Of a DNA stretch of 64,000 nucleotides, positions 32,760 through 44,892 are shown one piece after another. Made by a program: the position numbers and the translations under genes. The stretch covers positions 4,542,216 through 4,606,215 of the forward strand of contig NW_004624848.1 of assembly GCF_000247695.1 (NCBI RefSeq). Direction: 5' to 3'. The notes under the pieces were generated by a model. It was not told the origin of the DNA. It worked only from the letters and a program-made list of their open reading frames with translations, and ran no database searches. This DNA comes from Heterocephalus glaber (Eukaryota > Chordata > Mammalia > Rodentia > Bathyergidae). The number at the start of each line of letters is the position of its first letter. Position 1 is the stretch's first letter.

Positions 32760-35280
32760 TCTCAACACAGGAAGACAAAGGACTCTTGGCACCCAGAGTT
32801 TGAGAGTCCAGTCAAATCCAGAGATAGCGAGCCTTTCTGTGAACATTTCTTCCTGTTCATCCTTGATACAATGGGGAAGAATCAACATGTATTCAGAGAA
32901 CTGTATTCAGACAGTACATGTACAGGAATGTGCATTCAAACAGTAAAATGCCCTGCTTTTGAAATTTCTTTTCCTTCCTTCCTTCCCTTTCTTCCTCTCT
33001 TTTCCCTCTTTTCTTTTCTTTGGTGATATCAGGAATTCTTGGCATTGATTATAATATTAGAGAGCATGAATTACCTAGTCCTGGCGTTCTTATGACCATT
33101 GTCAATCAACCTTCTTATATCCATGGATTCACAAGGATGGTAAGACACATGTGTTGCCTTCTATTTGACTCAGTTTCCCTATTTGTTAAAATCTTGCAGA
33201 TCAAAAAGCTGCAGTAAATATATGAATCTCATCACTACACTCTTTTCACAAAGCAATGGATTTTGAACAAGTGGAATAATAAAGCTGAATTTAGTGAATA
33301 TTCACGACATGTGGTTTTAGGAGTTTGTGTTCCAGAATGAGACTAGTTCTTCATGAGATTGGCCTTTTTATGCATTTCATTTTTATGCTTTGTAGCATCA
33401 AACACACGGTCAAACATAACAATTATCTTTATCTTCCCACCCATCAGATATACTCTTTACCAATCCTATCGTGTGTGTATTTTTTTGTGGGGGAGGAGAG
33501 TAACAATACTCAGGGTTGATCTCCTGCTATAAACATCACTGTGAGAAGAAAACAGTTCCTTAAGGTCATTTCGTTGTGCACTACTGGAGAGCTTTTAAAT
33601 GGAAACATCCATAATAATTGAATTATCATTTCCTGCTTCCCCATGGGATATGAGCTTTAACAGAACCACTAAAGATTATTTAGAATCACTTGTGACTACA
33701 ATAATAGCATAGTTTTTGGCAATTGGCTGTGGTATTTTCTCATTATTTTGGAGCTAGATCCAATAATTTCCTTGTCTATTGACAAAGCCATTTGTACACA
33801 GTCACAAACAAAGAAAAATTCTATATTTAGAAGACTTCAGAGGAAGAAATCCACTACCTGTTTTTATAAATACATTTTATATTAAAAAATCAGTATGGAA
33901 GGTGTTTCTTTAGGTTCAATCTAAATTATAAGAACCAACAACATATGAAACTCTCAGCAGAACAATTAGCATTCTGGATACATCTTCAACTCATCTCATC
34001 TTCTTTTATATTTTCTTTAAAGTTAAGAAAATAATGCCTTGAAAAGATATAAGATTTAGCTCCTATGTACAATGAGTATAAAATTATAAAACAAGAACTG
34101 TTGAAATTTCAAATAATAAACATAGACTGATTTAGAGTGTTAAGGATTGGTTATTCAACTTTTTGCCAGAAGCATGGCAACAACCAGTGGGTAAATGTTA
34201 AATTGCAGTTAAGGAGAAGCAGGACGCTGCAGGCGTGTGGTTTCGCAGTCTGTTGTCCAGTGGGCAGCTGTATGTGGCAACACCCAGAGGGTCACGGGCG
34301 CTGGCTCCGAGGGAAGACAGCTTCTTTGCCTCGGGACAGTGGTAACCAGAGTCCCTCTGTAGCCCTCTGTGAGAACTATGGCTCTCTACAGACCCGTGTG
34401 AAAACCAAATTGTTCCCTCTTCCACAATGTATTGGTTCAAACTTAAGAAATATGCCTCACACATAACCTGCCATACTCAAGAAATTTTAGTGAATTTAAT
34501 CCAGTTACATGAGAAAAATCCAATCAGGGGGCCAAAGGACAGCATTTAATTGGTTTTGTTTGATTTTGAGTTGAGTCAGAGCTTGGCTCTTTACAGAATG
34601 AGTTGAGGGCTCTTAGTGGTTTACGACCTTTGGACACAGTGCACCCGTTACCCTTCGTGTACCTTTATCCTTTTGAATAGTACTTTCTGCATTTTGTCAC
34701 ATGAAAACCACATGCAACAGTACCTTCCTCAAAGAGCTGTGCAGTGTTTGGGCCAATGTATTTTTGTTTTTATTCTTTTCTTTCTTTTACTATTCACTCT
34801 CCTGTGGAAGCCTCCATTATCTTGGATTTTAATCCCGTTTTATAATAATGAAGTCTCCACTCCAGGTCTTCTGTGTGCTTTAGGCTTGCATAGCTAAGGT
34901 TAAGTCATTTATTTCCACTTGGATTTCTCACAGATATCTAAAGTTTACCATATTTCAAATTACTCTTTGTTTTTCCTGCAAAGAAATTACCTTTGGTTCA
35001 CCCCTCCCTTTAAACCCAAACACCAAAATCATTAGTAGACCTGCTGATTGGATTTCCCAACTCTAATCTGCATCTAACCTCTTCCATCTGTAGTTCCACC
35101 TCCTCAGTTTACCAGTTATGCTGCGCCTGGATCGCTACCAGAATCTGCAATCCATATCCTTTCCATCCTGTGTCTCCTATTCTATTTCTAGGGTCTAGAG
35201 TCTCCATATTGTTACAACTGTGGCATCCTTGGCATGTAAACAAGACCAACTGGATCACATCATCCCTTTTCCTCTTTTCT
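32760..35280. other. Unassigned sequence
   Basis: Mostly AT-rich. A short pyrimidine run lies at about 32965-33020. No gene or clear repeat is seen. Confidence 0.4.
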
Positions 35281-35282
35281 TT

Positions 35283-35495
35283 TATTTCTTCTCCTCCTCT
35301 TCTTCCTGCTTCTCCTTCTCCTTCTCCTTCTCCTCCTCCTCCTTCTCCTCCTCCTTCTCCTTCTCCTCCTCCTTCTCCCCCCCTTCTCCTTCTCCCCCTC
35401 CTCCTCCTTCTCCTTCTCGTTCTCCTTTTCCTTCTCCTTCTCCTTCTCCTTCTCCTTCTCCTCTCTCTTTCTCTCTCCTTCTTTTTCTATTTTTT
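35283..35495. repeat. Polypyrimidine (TTC/TCC)n tract, about 210 bp
   Basis: An almost uninterrupted pyrimidine strand made of cttctc and cctcct units, with very few purines. It lies directly at the 3' (tail) side of a reverse-oriented SINE, so it probably arose by expansion of the SINE's purine-rich tail. All long frames across it are low-complexity Ser/Pro, Leu or Arg/Glu runs and not proteins. Confidence 0.97.
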
Positions 35496-35496
35496 G

Positions 35497-35668
35497 CAGT
35501 ACCCAGGGCATTTGTGCTGAACTATGTACATCCCCAGTCCTTTAAAACATGTTTGTTTTGAGACAGCATCTCACTAAGTTGTCTGGGTGGAGCTCAGACT
35601 CGTGGTCCCCCTGCCTTGGCCTGTCACAGGGCTAGTGATCACAGATGTGCATCCTATGCCTGCCATTG
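35497..35668 (-). mobile_element. Composite B1 + ID SINE
   Basis: On the plus strand a shortened ID-like part (gcagtacccagggc and acatccccagtcc) is followed by a 7SL-derived B1-like part (tttgttttgagacagcatctcac, tgccttggcctgtcac, gatcacagatgtgcat). Read on the minus strand it is B1-like 5' and ID-like 3', the design of dimeric squirrel/rodent SINEs (MEN/B4-like). Confidence 0.82.
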
Positions 35669-35784
35669 TCTTTGCCTTTTGCAGAAGGGCCCTACTGAAT
35701 TTAAAATAAAATACATATATTTTTATAATGACACATGGGCTATTCCTGATCCCTTAAAGCACACCTTGACAAATTTATTTTATG

Positions 35785-35995
35785 GCACCTTGATTCTAGT
35801 TTGGCACACTCTGGCTGAGCTGTTTTTTCTGAATTCTGTGACCACTCCAAGGACTTTCAGGTCCTGGCCATTTAGCATGAAGTATGCTCTCTGCATAGCT
35901 CTCCTCCCCACATGCTCCTTACCTTTTTTCACTTTAGGCCTTAGTTTCAGGATGTTTTCCCTAAAGATTTTCCCTGATTTCCCTAACTAGAGATG
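35785..35995 (+). mobile_element. L2 fragment
   Basis: Series ggcacactctggctgagctg, ttcaggtcctggcc, catagctctcctccccac and ttttccctgatttcccta resembles L2 3' sequence. Diverged. Confidence 0.55.
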
Positions 35996-35999
35996 ATCA

Positions 36000-38900
36000 T
36001 GTGTGCACGTGTCTGTGTGTGTGTGATTTTTTTTTATCTCTTGTGCATTTCTACATTAATACTCATTACAAATTGAAATCATATTATTAGTTATCAGTTT
36101 GTTTTCCTTTTTGCAAATATTCTCCATAAGAAATTAAGCCGAAGAGGACATGAATAGCATCTGTCTAGCACATTAACTACCCACTAACCAGCATAGCTCC
36201 TGGAAAATGGCTGATGTGGAAACGCGTGCTGAATGAGTCTATTTAATGAGAAGATGAATGGAAAAGAAAAACAAAAAGAAGCACAAATTGACAGTGTTCT
36301 AAACCCATTTTTTTAAAACTCCAAACTGATGACATTTTAAGGCCTCTCTAACAATGAGGCGTGCTCCCTGGAGATGGAGATGTGGCCTATGTGTCCCCGT
36401 GACAGAGTGGGAGGTGGCCATCACCTTTTGGCTCCAAGGCTGAGTCCACTTGGCTGCCACTCATCACGATGACATCTGCAGCTCAAGGTGAAGGGCTGTG
36501 TGGCTTGTGAGCTGGACATCTGCAGTTTGGGTGAAGTTCCTTTTCTCCTCCATCATAGATCTCACTGACCTTTGCTGTTATTTCTTCTCTGTGCCAGCCT
36601 GGGTGGGGATAGGGCTTTCCCTTGTGGTGCTTGCTGTAAAGCACTCTGGTGTTCTATAAACTTCACACCTGCCCCTCAAGCTGATAATCCTGGACTCCTT
36701 CCACACTGAGGCACCAAGGGGCTGCCCTTGGGTGGGTTTAGACCATTGGAAGGACCGTTTCCTGTTCTTAGATGAGTGAGGACACACGAGAACACCCAAA
36801 CCACTGGACACAGTTCCCTGCCATGGAAATGCAACACCGAAGGAGGGTGCAGATATTTCACCATTTGTTTTTTCCCCTGGTCTTCTTTCTTTTCCTTAAA
36901 ATATCCTTGTGCCAAAGGCACCTTACTTTTATTTTAGTTACCGTATCGTGTAAAAGTCTCAGTTTGCCCAGTAATAGTGAGTGCTTTTCTGTTCAGTGTG
37001 AGCGCAGCATGGGGTGTCTCCCAGGCTCAGTCTCTACTATACTGCCTGGGCTGGGGACTAAGGGCTCCAAGGAATCCTTTCTCAAAGCAGTAACCCCATC
37101 TTGTAGGGAATTTTCTTCCTGCAAGCTCCTCTTTTGCATAAAAGACAAAATATTACCAGACTACTCCACACTCTATTCCTTTTGCCAACCGTTTCATTTT
37201 TTCTTTTAGATGTTCTCATCAATCCCATAGGCAAATGCGTGCCTTTGGCTGAGTAAGGTAAAGATCAGATATTCATAAAAATTATCATAAAACAAGCGGG
37301 AATCACATTCATTATATTCTAAGTAGATTTCCTTTTCCTAGACATTCATTTAGAACAAAATGTTTGGAGGAACAAGGGAAACAATTTGGTCCTGATGTTA
37401 AATTACCTAGAAGATCAAGGAGAAAAATATGATGAAAAGTGAACAGAAAGATGTTAAGAGACAGTTCATTGTGCCTTGGCTACTTAGCTTTTAGAGTGTG
37501 GGTGTAGTTTAACCATCCATGAGTCACGCTGGGTTAGTGTGCAAGGCTGGCTTCTGATGTTTAGTTCTTGATGTTAGTCTGGCATGAGGGCATAGGGTGG
37601 TCTGTTTGGCTTGGTGACATTTAAATTCTAGAGTTGTTGTCTGTTAAATCTTCCCAGTCCTGAATTCATTGCTTCCTATCCTGCACACATTCCACCTCCT
37701 GTCCTTGCCTTTGCCTGATTTAGTGACGAGTGAGGTCTATGTGGAAATGCCGCACAGTCAGCACTTGGAGAAGGAAGCAGAATTAGTAGTTTGGCTCTGC
37801 TGGTAGATAAGCTGTGAGAAAAGATTGCGGTTATTAAAATAGGATGGCGACTGCTGGGTGCCTTTGCCAAGAGGTTTATTATAATGGGATATGGATCTTG
37901 TTAATTAACTCAGTAAAAGGTACTAAATCTAGAAGTCCTCTCTGGAAAATATAGAAGTGACAATTTATGAGCTCTAAAGAGTGTTATAAAATCATCAACT
38001 TTTCACTTAAATATGCATCATGCCTACAGCATGCTGGGCATTCTGCTGGTGGATGAGACTGGATGCTTGTTTGAGACACCAGCTGATAATATTTAAATCC
38101 CACAGTGAGGACCTCAGCCCACAGAATTCTGAAAGGAAACATCAAGACACAGTTTTGTGACACTTCAATTTCTGACCTAATTTAATCAAAAATGGATATT
38201 GAGTAAAAGAGCTATTGGAGATTTTTCTGCAGTAGGGGTTGGGAACCAAGGTGACTAATTTTTAAAACTGTGCTCCCAAGAAGAGGTTGACATGAGTCAC
38301 AGGGAGAGGAAAGGACAGAGTGAGACACACTGAGTCCTACAAGGTGGGAGTCCTGACTGCCCATCTCAGGTGGCAGAGCAGAGAGGGCAGAGCTGCTGAG
38401 CCACTTGAAGTAGCTCCCCTCCCCAATGATGACCCTGTGGTAGAGATGCCAACCTCCCATCTACTTAAAGGGATTCAGTCCTCAAAACCTATCAAAGGTG
38501 AGGAGATGCCAACAGAGAGGCCCTCTTCAGTGATGGCCAGGAAGCTGCAGGAAAGAGGGCAGCTGGGAGGGAAGCAGATGGGGAGGTGAGAGCGGCCCAG
38601 CAGGATAGGACTTCCAAAGAGGGACATCTACCAGAGGGAAGGGTCCAGGCTGGGTAGCACTGTCCATAGGTTAGAACTAGTCAAGCTAAACTTTCTGAAC
38701 CTAATATGTCCTTTTCTCTCCCTGAACTAAAGTTATAGAGGACCCAAAAGCTGCAAGCAGCCCTGGATGAGGAAGTGAGACAAAAGGAGAAACAGTTGTT
38801 TCTACCTTGTCCCCTCTTCCCAGAAATCAGGAAGCTGCTAAACCCAGAACTGTTTGATAGAAAAGATTTCACTCCAAGTCATTGTCAAAGTTTTGATCAT

Positions 38901-39455
38901 TGCACACGATAGGATATTTTAATTACTAAACTGACATGGAAGTGGATCTCAGAGTGAGCAAAACAGTCATTTGTCCTTCTAGGATTAAGAAAGAGAAATT
39001 ATTCCTGAAGGCTGTTTAAGGGGAGATTGGGAAATAAAAATGAAGTTGTATCATAAAAATTCCATCACTTATTACATGATGTCTTAGAGAAACCAAGAGT
39101 GGGATGTGGTCCCGCTGTCAGATGAAGGCTGCAGTCCAATCCATTTAGAAGTTGACTGGTGCTTAGATAGGCTGCAGTGGGAACTCTTGGGATAAGACAA
39201 CGAAGAAGAGGGCGTTTCCTGCAGGATGCAGCATAAGTTTTATCTTGGAAGATGAAGTAGTGTGAACTCCAGGAACGGAGAAAAGTGGGTAGAAGGAGCA
39301 GCACAAGCAACATTACGATGGAGTTTTCCAGAGATGGCTTTGGCTCCACGCACCCCCTTCCTGTTGTGCTGAAATGACTTGATCCAGGACACAGGCGGAA
39401 AAGGGGAGCTGTAAGGACTGTCTGCACCTCTGAGCCTCCCCTGGGTCCACTTTCT
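36000..39455. other. Unassigned sequence
   Basis: Starts with a short TG run (about 36006-36024). The remainder is mixed sequence with no recognised family and no frame with a domain, including 36772-37209. Confidence 0.4.
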
Positions 39456-39459
39456 GCTC

Positions 39460-39779
39460 TTCCTCCCTTTTTTATTTTTTAAAAAAATTAATTTTATTGG
39501 TACATTTTAGGTGTACAATATAATGACATTCATCATTGGAAATTTGCACCTTTACATAGTCTCTCTTGGTTCTTATTTTTCCCCCTTCCCCGGCCCTCCC
39601 TTCAGCCCCTCCATCCCTCTCTATCTACAAAGGCTTTGTTTGCATTTTTTTCATATTAATTCCATTTCCTTCTTTCCTTTCCCCTAGCCCTCCCACTTCC
39701 TTCCCCTTTGCCCCTTTTCTTCCTATTTCACATTATCTGTTATACCTTTTAGTCCTTATTTACACTTTTTCCTCCCTTT
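39460..39779 (-). mobile_element. 5'-truncated L1 with 11-bp target duplication
   Basis: ttcctcccttt flanks the insertion at 39460-39470 and 39769-39779. Inside: T/A-rich tail, ttggtacattttaggtgtac, catcattggaaatttgc, and a long polypyrimidine 3'UTR. It is the same L1 lineage as 10812, 15639 and 28831. The duplication is pyrimidine-rich, so chance similarity is a small caveat. Confidence 0.85.
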
Positions 39780-39784
39780 CTTTT

Positions 39785-40780
39785 GCCTCCACTCCAACCT
39801 CTTTAGATTTCTGGGATAAAAATTTCTTTAATAAGCAGGACATCCTTATCCCAAACTAGAAAGTAAAGAGGTCCATAAAGAATGGGATGTCCAGGAAGAT
39901 TCTCCCAAATCTCACCAGGAAAAGTCCCATTTCCCTCTCCACGCCTGTTCCAGGTCTTGATTTAGAGGAGTCAGTGGGAGAAACTGCTCACCATTTCTGA
40001 CCCAAAGTGAATTACTATTCTTTCTCCTCTTATTTATCTTATTTATGCTCTTTCTTGTTTTTGATGGGATGTATTGTTTCCACTTATTTAGAAGCCTAAA
40101 CTGGCTTTAAAATAATTACAATAGTAATTTAACATTGATTAATGATTAAAGCAGCATACTGTATATAATTATTTTTGATAGGTTCCTCTGTGGTTGTATT
40201 CCTACAAGACCTCTGCAAGAGGGCAACAGCGTGAGTCGTAGGAAGGCAGACACTAACCAGTAACCCTTACACAATTGAGACGTGTGAGCTTTTGCAAGAG
40301 GATGTATCAAATAGATACACAAACATTCAGCAAAGAGCCAGAAGTGCTGTGTGAACTCATAGTGAAGGGATAAAGTTGGGACCACTACAAACAAACAAAA
40401 AGGGGGCTGTTTTCTCCTACAGGCCACAGTTCTGGTCCTTAAATCCTATGAGATTCAAACTCTTGGATTTACAATAAAAGTAAGACAAAAGAACTCTGAT
40501 TTTTCAGATCCATGTCTTTGCATCCCAGAGCCACGTGAAGAACAGTAGAGGGCTCTGCTTAGGGCCAAAGCTCTGCTGCTTGGAACTGGCAGGGTACTAA
40601 CAGGAAATCACTCAGCATTTCTTGAGCTCTATTTGTCATCTGGAAAAGGGCCTTTTCCATTGCAAAATGTTTTTAGAATCAGAAAAGTCATTGCATTTTG
40701 CACTGTTGAATACTACACAGATACCACAGCTCTTATTATTTTGGGAATAGACCTGTTTTTAAAAACTATACGCTGTGAGT
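39785..40780. other. Unassigned sequence
   Basis: Nothing is recognised. Confidence 0.4.
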
Positions 40781-40784
40781 GCTG

Positions 40785-40985
40785 GGGATTGGAATCTTCA
40801 CTTCTTACAAGTTGTGCATTCTCGGGCGTGTTCTTCTGTCTTTCAGTGTATCTGATTCTACATGTGTAAATTGAAAACCATGTCCATTTTGTAAGATTGT
40901 TATAAATGTTAGGAGGATTCTACATGTTAAGATTCTAGTTGAGGGCCTGGCACTTAACAGACATTCAAAAATTAATGTCAGTTCT
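40785..40985 (+). mobile_element. MIR SINE fragment
   Basis: Order ggattggaatcttcac, acaagttgtgcattctcgg, gtaagattgttataaatgttagg and gggcctggcacttaacag matches the MIR core and 3' half. Confidence 0.75.
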
Positions 40986-41008
40986 TTATTAATCTAAAAG
41001 TACATAGG

Positions 41009-41103
41009 GGTGGGGATTTAGCTCAGTGGTTCTGCTGCCTGCCTTGCAAGCACAAGGTCCTGAGTTTGATCCCTGGTACCAATAAATAAATAAATAAATA
41101 AAT
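41009..41103 (+). mobile_element. ID SINE with (AATA)n tail
   Basis: Body from ggtggggatttagctcagtgg to gtttgatccctggtacc, followed by about seven AATA units. It abuts the left end of a Tigger-type MITE. A short agtaca/tgtaca match may be the target duplication. Confidence 0.93.
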
Positions 41104-41297
41104 GTACAGCCATTCATTGCTTAAAAACAGAAATATGTTCTGAGAGAAGTGTCACTAGTCTAGCATCACATGAAGATTATAGATTGTGCTTCTTACACAA
41201 ACTAACATGTCTGTGATATCACTAGGTGGCATAATCCTATGAGACCACCGTCATATGTACAATGTTGTTTACCAAACAGTATGTGTTATATGACGGT
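41104..41297 (+). mobile_element. TcMar-Tigger-type MITE
   Basis: Starts tacagccattcattgctta and ends gtatgtgttatatgacggta, terminal inverted repeats with TA at both ends. Internal blocks aatatgttctgagagaagtg, agtgtcactag and atcctatgagaccaccgtc match a common mammalian Tigger-derived MITE whose consensus I recall. Non-coding and old. Confidence 0.8.
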
Positions 41298-41299
41298 AA

Positions 41300-43435
41300 T
41301 AATAATTACTCCTATTATTACTGGTCCTTCTAGCCTTGCTCTGATTATTTAGTGCTAGGCCTATCAGTCATCCCCTGGTAATGGTTTTAATTTCTGCATC
41401 CTGCCCTGTCTCTGTCTAGCTAAAGTGGCAGATGGATGCAGTTGGCTGGAAAAAGCAGTTGGAGCTTCGTGTCAGCTTGATGGGAGAGAGTGGCTCCTTC
41501 TCTGCAGTTTCCAGCCTTGTGGACCTGTGCATGCTGCTGTGTTCACATGGTTGGCTTCCCTTTAACTCTTACTGAGGGATCCAGCAGCATTCCTCACTGG
41601 GCAGAGACCTGAGGTCACTTAAGAGTCAGAGTGATTTGAAAGTTTGGTTCCTTGACTCTGAGAATGTGGTTAGAAGTTTTTCTTCAGAGGATGCAGCAGC
41701 AGTTGCCTACTACTTTCCCAACAGAAGGAAAACCTGAGTCCCCGTGTTCCTCCAACCTCAGGGTCCAGTCAGTCTATGTTGGGGACACAGGGTCACTTGG
41801 CCACACATCAGCTGGAATTCTCGTGGGCTGACCTCTTCTCTTTAGAAAAACCAAAACTGAAACAGAGTGAAGATTCAGGGAAGGATCAGTAATTGGTCTT
41901 TTCCTTCCTCATTAATTATCTAGAAATTTGGATTATTTTAATCTACAACCAAATAAGTCATCAAATACAAAGAACACACCTTTGGAATTAATTGGTCCAA
42001 ATCCCATTTTCCTGGTTGAGATGGGGATCGGTGAGTTAACCATTGATTATGACAACCCACCCAACATTTTTCTCAACAACACAGTAAAAATAGAAGCAGC
42101 ACTTTGCTTGTCCTTGGGCAACCAGCAGATTGAGTGGCAAAAATTCAATGATTCCTAAGATGAGTATTACTACAAGCCCATATTCTCTTCTCTGTAGTCC
42201 ATGTGGCCGGATATGCGTCTAGATTCAGAATTTTTAAGATTTTAGAAAGGCAGTAGAGATGCTTACATCATATATTAGATGTGATTGCTAGAAGGATTAG
42301 TGACAATACCTTATAACTAATATGTCTATATTTTTGTGCTGAAATATGCAAAGAGTCAAGCCAAATGAGATGAAATAAAAACTATCAGACCTTATACCAT
42401 TTTAGGGTGGCTTTTGGTTAAATTTGATTAGGTTATGTCAAGTTCTGCTGGTAAATGAATTATAAAAATCACTCTGGGGGAGTTTAGAATTTTTAGATTT
42501 TGGAATTTCACATAAAAATTGTGACTCTTGTCTCGTGCAAGCTCTACTGAACTGAAAGATATGGACTGAAAGTTTTTACTTGTGTCCAAATTGTACGAAC
42601 ATACTGGAGCAAATTCAACTCACATAAAAGGAAGATTTAGTGACATCACGGACCAACCACATTTTCTTTATTTGTGCATTTATCAGAAATTTGTTTTCAC
42701 ACAGTCGGGAGGCTGGCTGAGACCAGGACATCAGCAGCTGAGATAGTGGCAGAGGGGGAGCGAGTGAAGTTTCTTCTGTGAAGCCTTCATCACAGCCTTG
42801 AGGATGAGCCTTGGAACTTGGTCAATTCTTAGGGACCCCATGCACTGACCAGGCCTGAGCGTGGGAAGGGGCAAATTCAAAGCACAGCGTGGATTATTTC
42901 AGAATTTTTGGCCCAGTTTCTTCTGTGCACCTTTTTACGTGATGTTAAGATAAAATTTCAGTCTTAGCTGGATGCTGGGTAAACTCCTGTCTCCTACCCT
43001 CCCATCCCCACCTTCTTCCGGGTGTTCCTGAATCAAGAAATGAAATTTTATTCCTGTTGACATTGTACTTTCTCTCCTTGCGTGCCAACTTTGAATTAAT
43101 CGCTGATCCTTTTATATCGCAGAAGTAGATCTCAAATACATGCCACACAGAACTAAAGTGTTTCTCTACAAACTGTTCATGATATGTCGATCAGTTGCCT
43201 AACATTTTTCAATGACTTTTTGGTGCACTTTAATAAGAAACAAAATTCCTCACGTGAAGTACAGTTTCCTGGGTGACCTGCCCCCATTATGTCTTCCACA
43301 TTGCCTTATGTTTCCCGCTTTGCATGGTGCTCATTCCTGTATAATTCAGGCAGTCTGCATGGTGCCTATGGCTAGAGTGCTTCCTACCCACATCCCCACT
43401 CGTGTCTGTCTCCTGTACAGCCTTCTTTAAATGCC
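41300..43435. other. Unassigned sequence with one odd frame
   Basis: Contains a 76-codon plus frame (41928-42158) with ordinary amino-acid composition. A pyrimidine-AG (tatctag) ends 12 bases before its first codon, which is compatible with an acceptor site, but there is no convincing donor. I recognise no product. The remainder shows nothing. Confidence 0.3.
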
Positions 43436-43439
43436 ATTA

Positions 43440-43720
43440 ACTTAAAGAAACTTGTCCGAATCCAAAGCAAGTGTCTACTCCTATTCTTTCTCTCAGGACC
43501 CTGCTCTTCCCTTTCAATTGATTACAATTTGATTATACCTTTACTTCCCTCATTTTTGATTAACACCTGTCTCCCCCATTAAACTGTGAGGTTCATAGGG
43601 GCAGCATTCATAATTTTGAGTCATTTTCATGAGGTCCGTGCTTAGCAGAGAACTGACTTGGGGTAGGAGTTCCACAATGGTGGATAAATGAATGCGCAAA
43701 AAAATGAATAACTTAATTGG
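43440..43720 (+). mobile_element. L2 3' end
   Basis: Series cacctgtctcccccattaaactgtgaggttcat, ggggcagcattcat, tgcttagcagagaact and a terminal ggataaatgaatg follows the L2 3' end, which normally finishes in TGAATGAA units. Confidence 0.78.
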
Positions 43721-43749
43721 CAGTGACTAAGAACTAACAAAGCAGCATC

Positions 43750-43880
43750 ACACTCATTATCACTCCTAGCCTCAATTCAACCGTGTGAAGTAAGCAGAAC
43801 AGGTATAATTAGCTCTAGGTTTGAATAAATATGACACGCTTAGAAGATTAAGTGATTTGATTAGAATCTCGAAAAAGTGA
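43750..43880 (-). mobile_element. MIR fragment
   Basis: Reverse-complement MIR order: aaccgtgtgaagtaagcag, gaagattaagtgatttg. Partial. Confidence 0.55.
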
Positions 43881-44105
43881 GAATAATGTCTTGGATTTTT
43901 GATTTTTAGCTCATTTAAAAAAGTTATTTTCCTCCAACTTTTGTATCTAATCATCTTTGAAAATGAAAGTAGACTTTGAAGTCATGCATATAGATTTCAA
44001 TAGGAAAAATTCATATACCAAGTAGACTGCAAGATTTCAGAAGGGAATAAAACAAAAGTAACTTACCTGAGAACCCAGGAACACATTTCCAAGATGGGGA
44101 GAAGG

Positions 44106-44109
<4 letters not shown>

Positions 44110-44148
<39 letters not shown>

Positions 44149-44187
44149 AGAGAATGAGAGCGAGAGAGAGAGAGAGAGAGAGAGAGG
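44110..44187. repeat. Compound (GT)n-(GA)n microsatellite
   Basis: About 34 bases of GT followed by AGAGAG with two interruptions and then a pure GA run. Likely length-polymorphic. Confidence 0.97.
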
Positions 44188-44194
44188 CATGTAA

Positions 44195-44280
44195 GGGTGA
44201 GATGGGAATGTAGCTCAGGGATAGAGCGTGGTTTGCCTAGCATGTTCAAAGTCCTAGGTTCAATCCCAAACACCACAAAA
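44195..44280 (+). mobile_element. Old ID-like tRNA-derived SINE
   Basis: gggaatgtagctcagggat (A box) and aggttcaatccc (B box) are 42 bases apart, as in tRNA-derived promoters. The body differs from the young ID type (tagagcgtggtttgcctagc). Confidence 0.8.
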
Positions 44281-44284
44281 GAGC

Positions 44285-44890
44285 AGGGAGAGAGGATACT
44301 AAGGTATACTTAACTTTGAATTCAAGGATGTTCAAGGATTGAAAACCAAGTAAACAGTATGAAAGTCTGCTTATTAGGCAAAGACAAGAGAACTTGATAT
44401 TAAACAAAAATAAAAGCACTTTCTTACTGTTTGCATGGGAAATCTTCATGTGGTCTTTTTAGTTGAAGGAGTATTCTTCAGGTTCCCACATGGTTAAACC
44501 CTGTAGACACAACTGCAGAGGATTTAATTATTCTAGATGAAAAAATGAAAACATAAGAAAGATTGTATTTTCAATGGAAAATGCTCTCCAAACTGACCGA
44601 TCCCCTCTTGACCTTGCTTTTCTTATTTATAAAATAAAAGGGTTTGACATTTCATAAAGTCAAATCAATCACTAATATTATTTGACATCAATTCTAGAAT
44701 TGGAGAGAGGTGCTTATACTTCTATTGTAAAGTATTTAAAACATGTAAACTGAGCTATTTCTCATGCACATACAATTCTGGTTTAAAAATCTAACAAGTA
44801 TGTTAAAGGAAGGTAAAATTCTGCTTAAAACTTTGACAATTCTACAAACCAGGTTAGGCTGCCTATGCAGTGCTGGCTCACTGAAGAGCA
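44285..44890. other. Unassigned sequence
   Basis: AT-rich, with nothing recognised. Confidence 0.4.
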
Positions 44891-44892
44891 AC

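Noticed and set aside
33476..33530. Possible old SINE piece (gggttgatctcctgc after a T run)
   Set aside because: Only a partial B-box-like match and no A box, so too little to call.
35170..35561. Long frames encoding Ser/Pro, Leu or Arg/Glu runs
   Set aside because: Direct translation of a polypyrimidine microsatellite, not a protein.
36772..37209. 145-codon plus frame
   Set aside because: Motif-free, rich in Ser/Phe/Leu from pyrimidine-leaning DNA, with opposing open frames; treated as chance.
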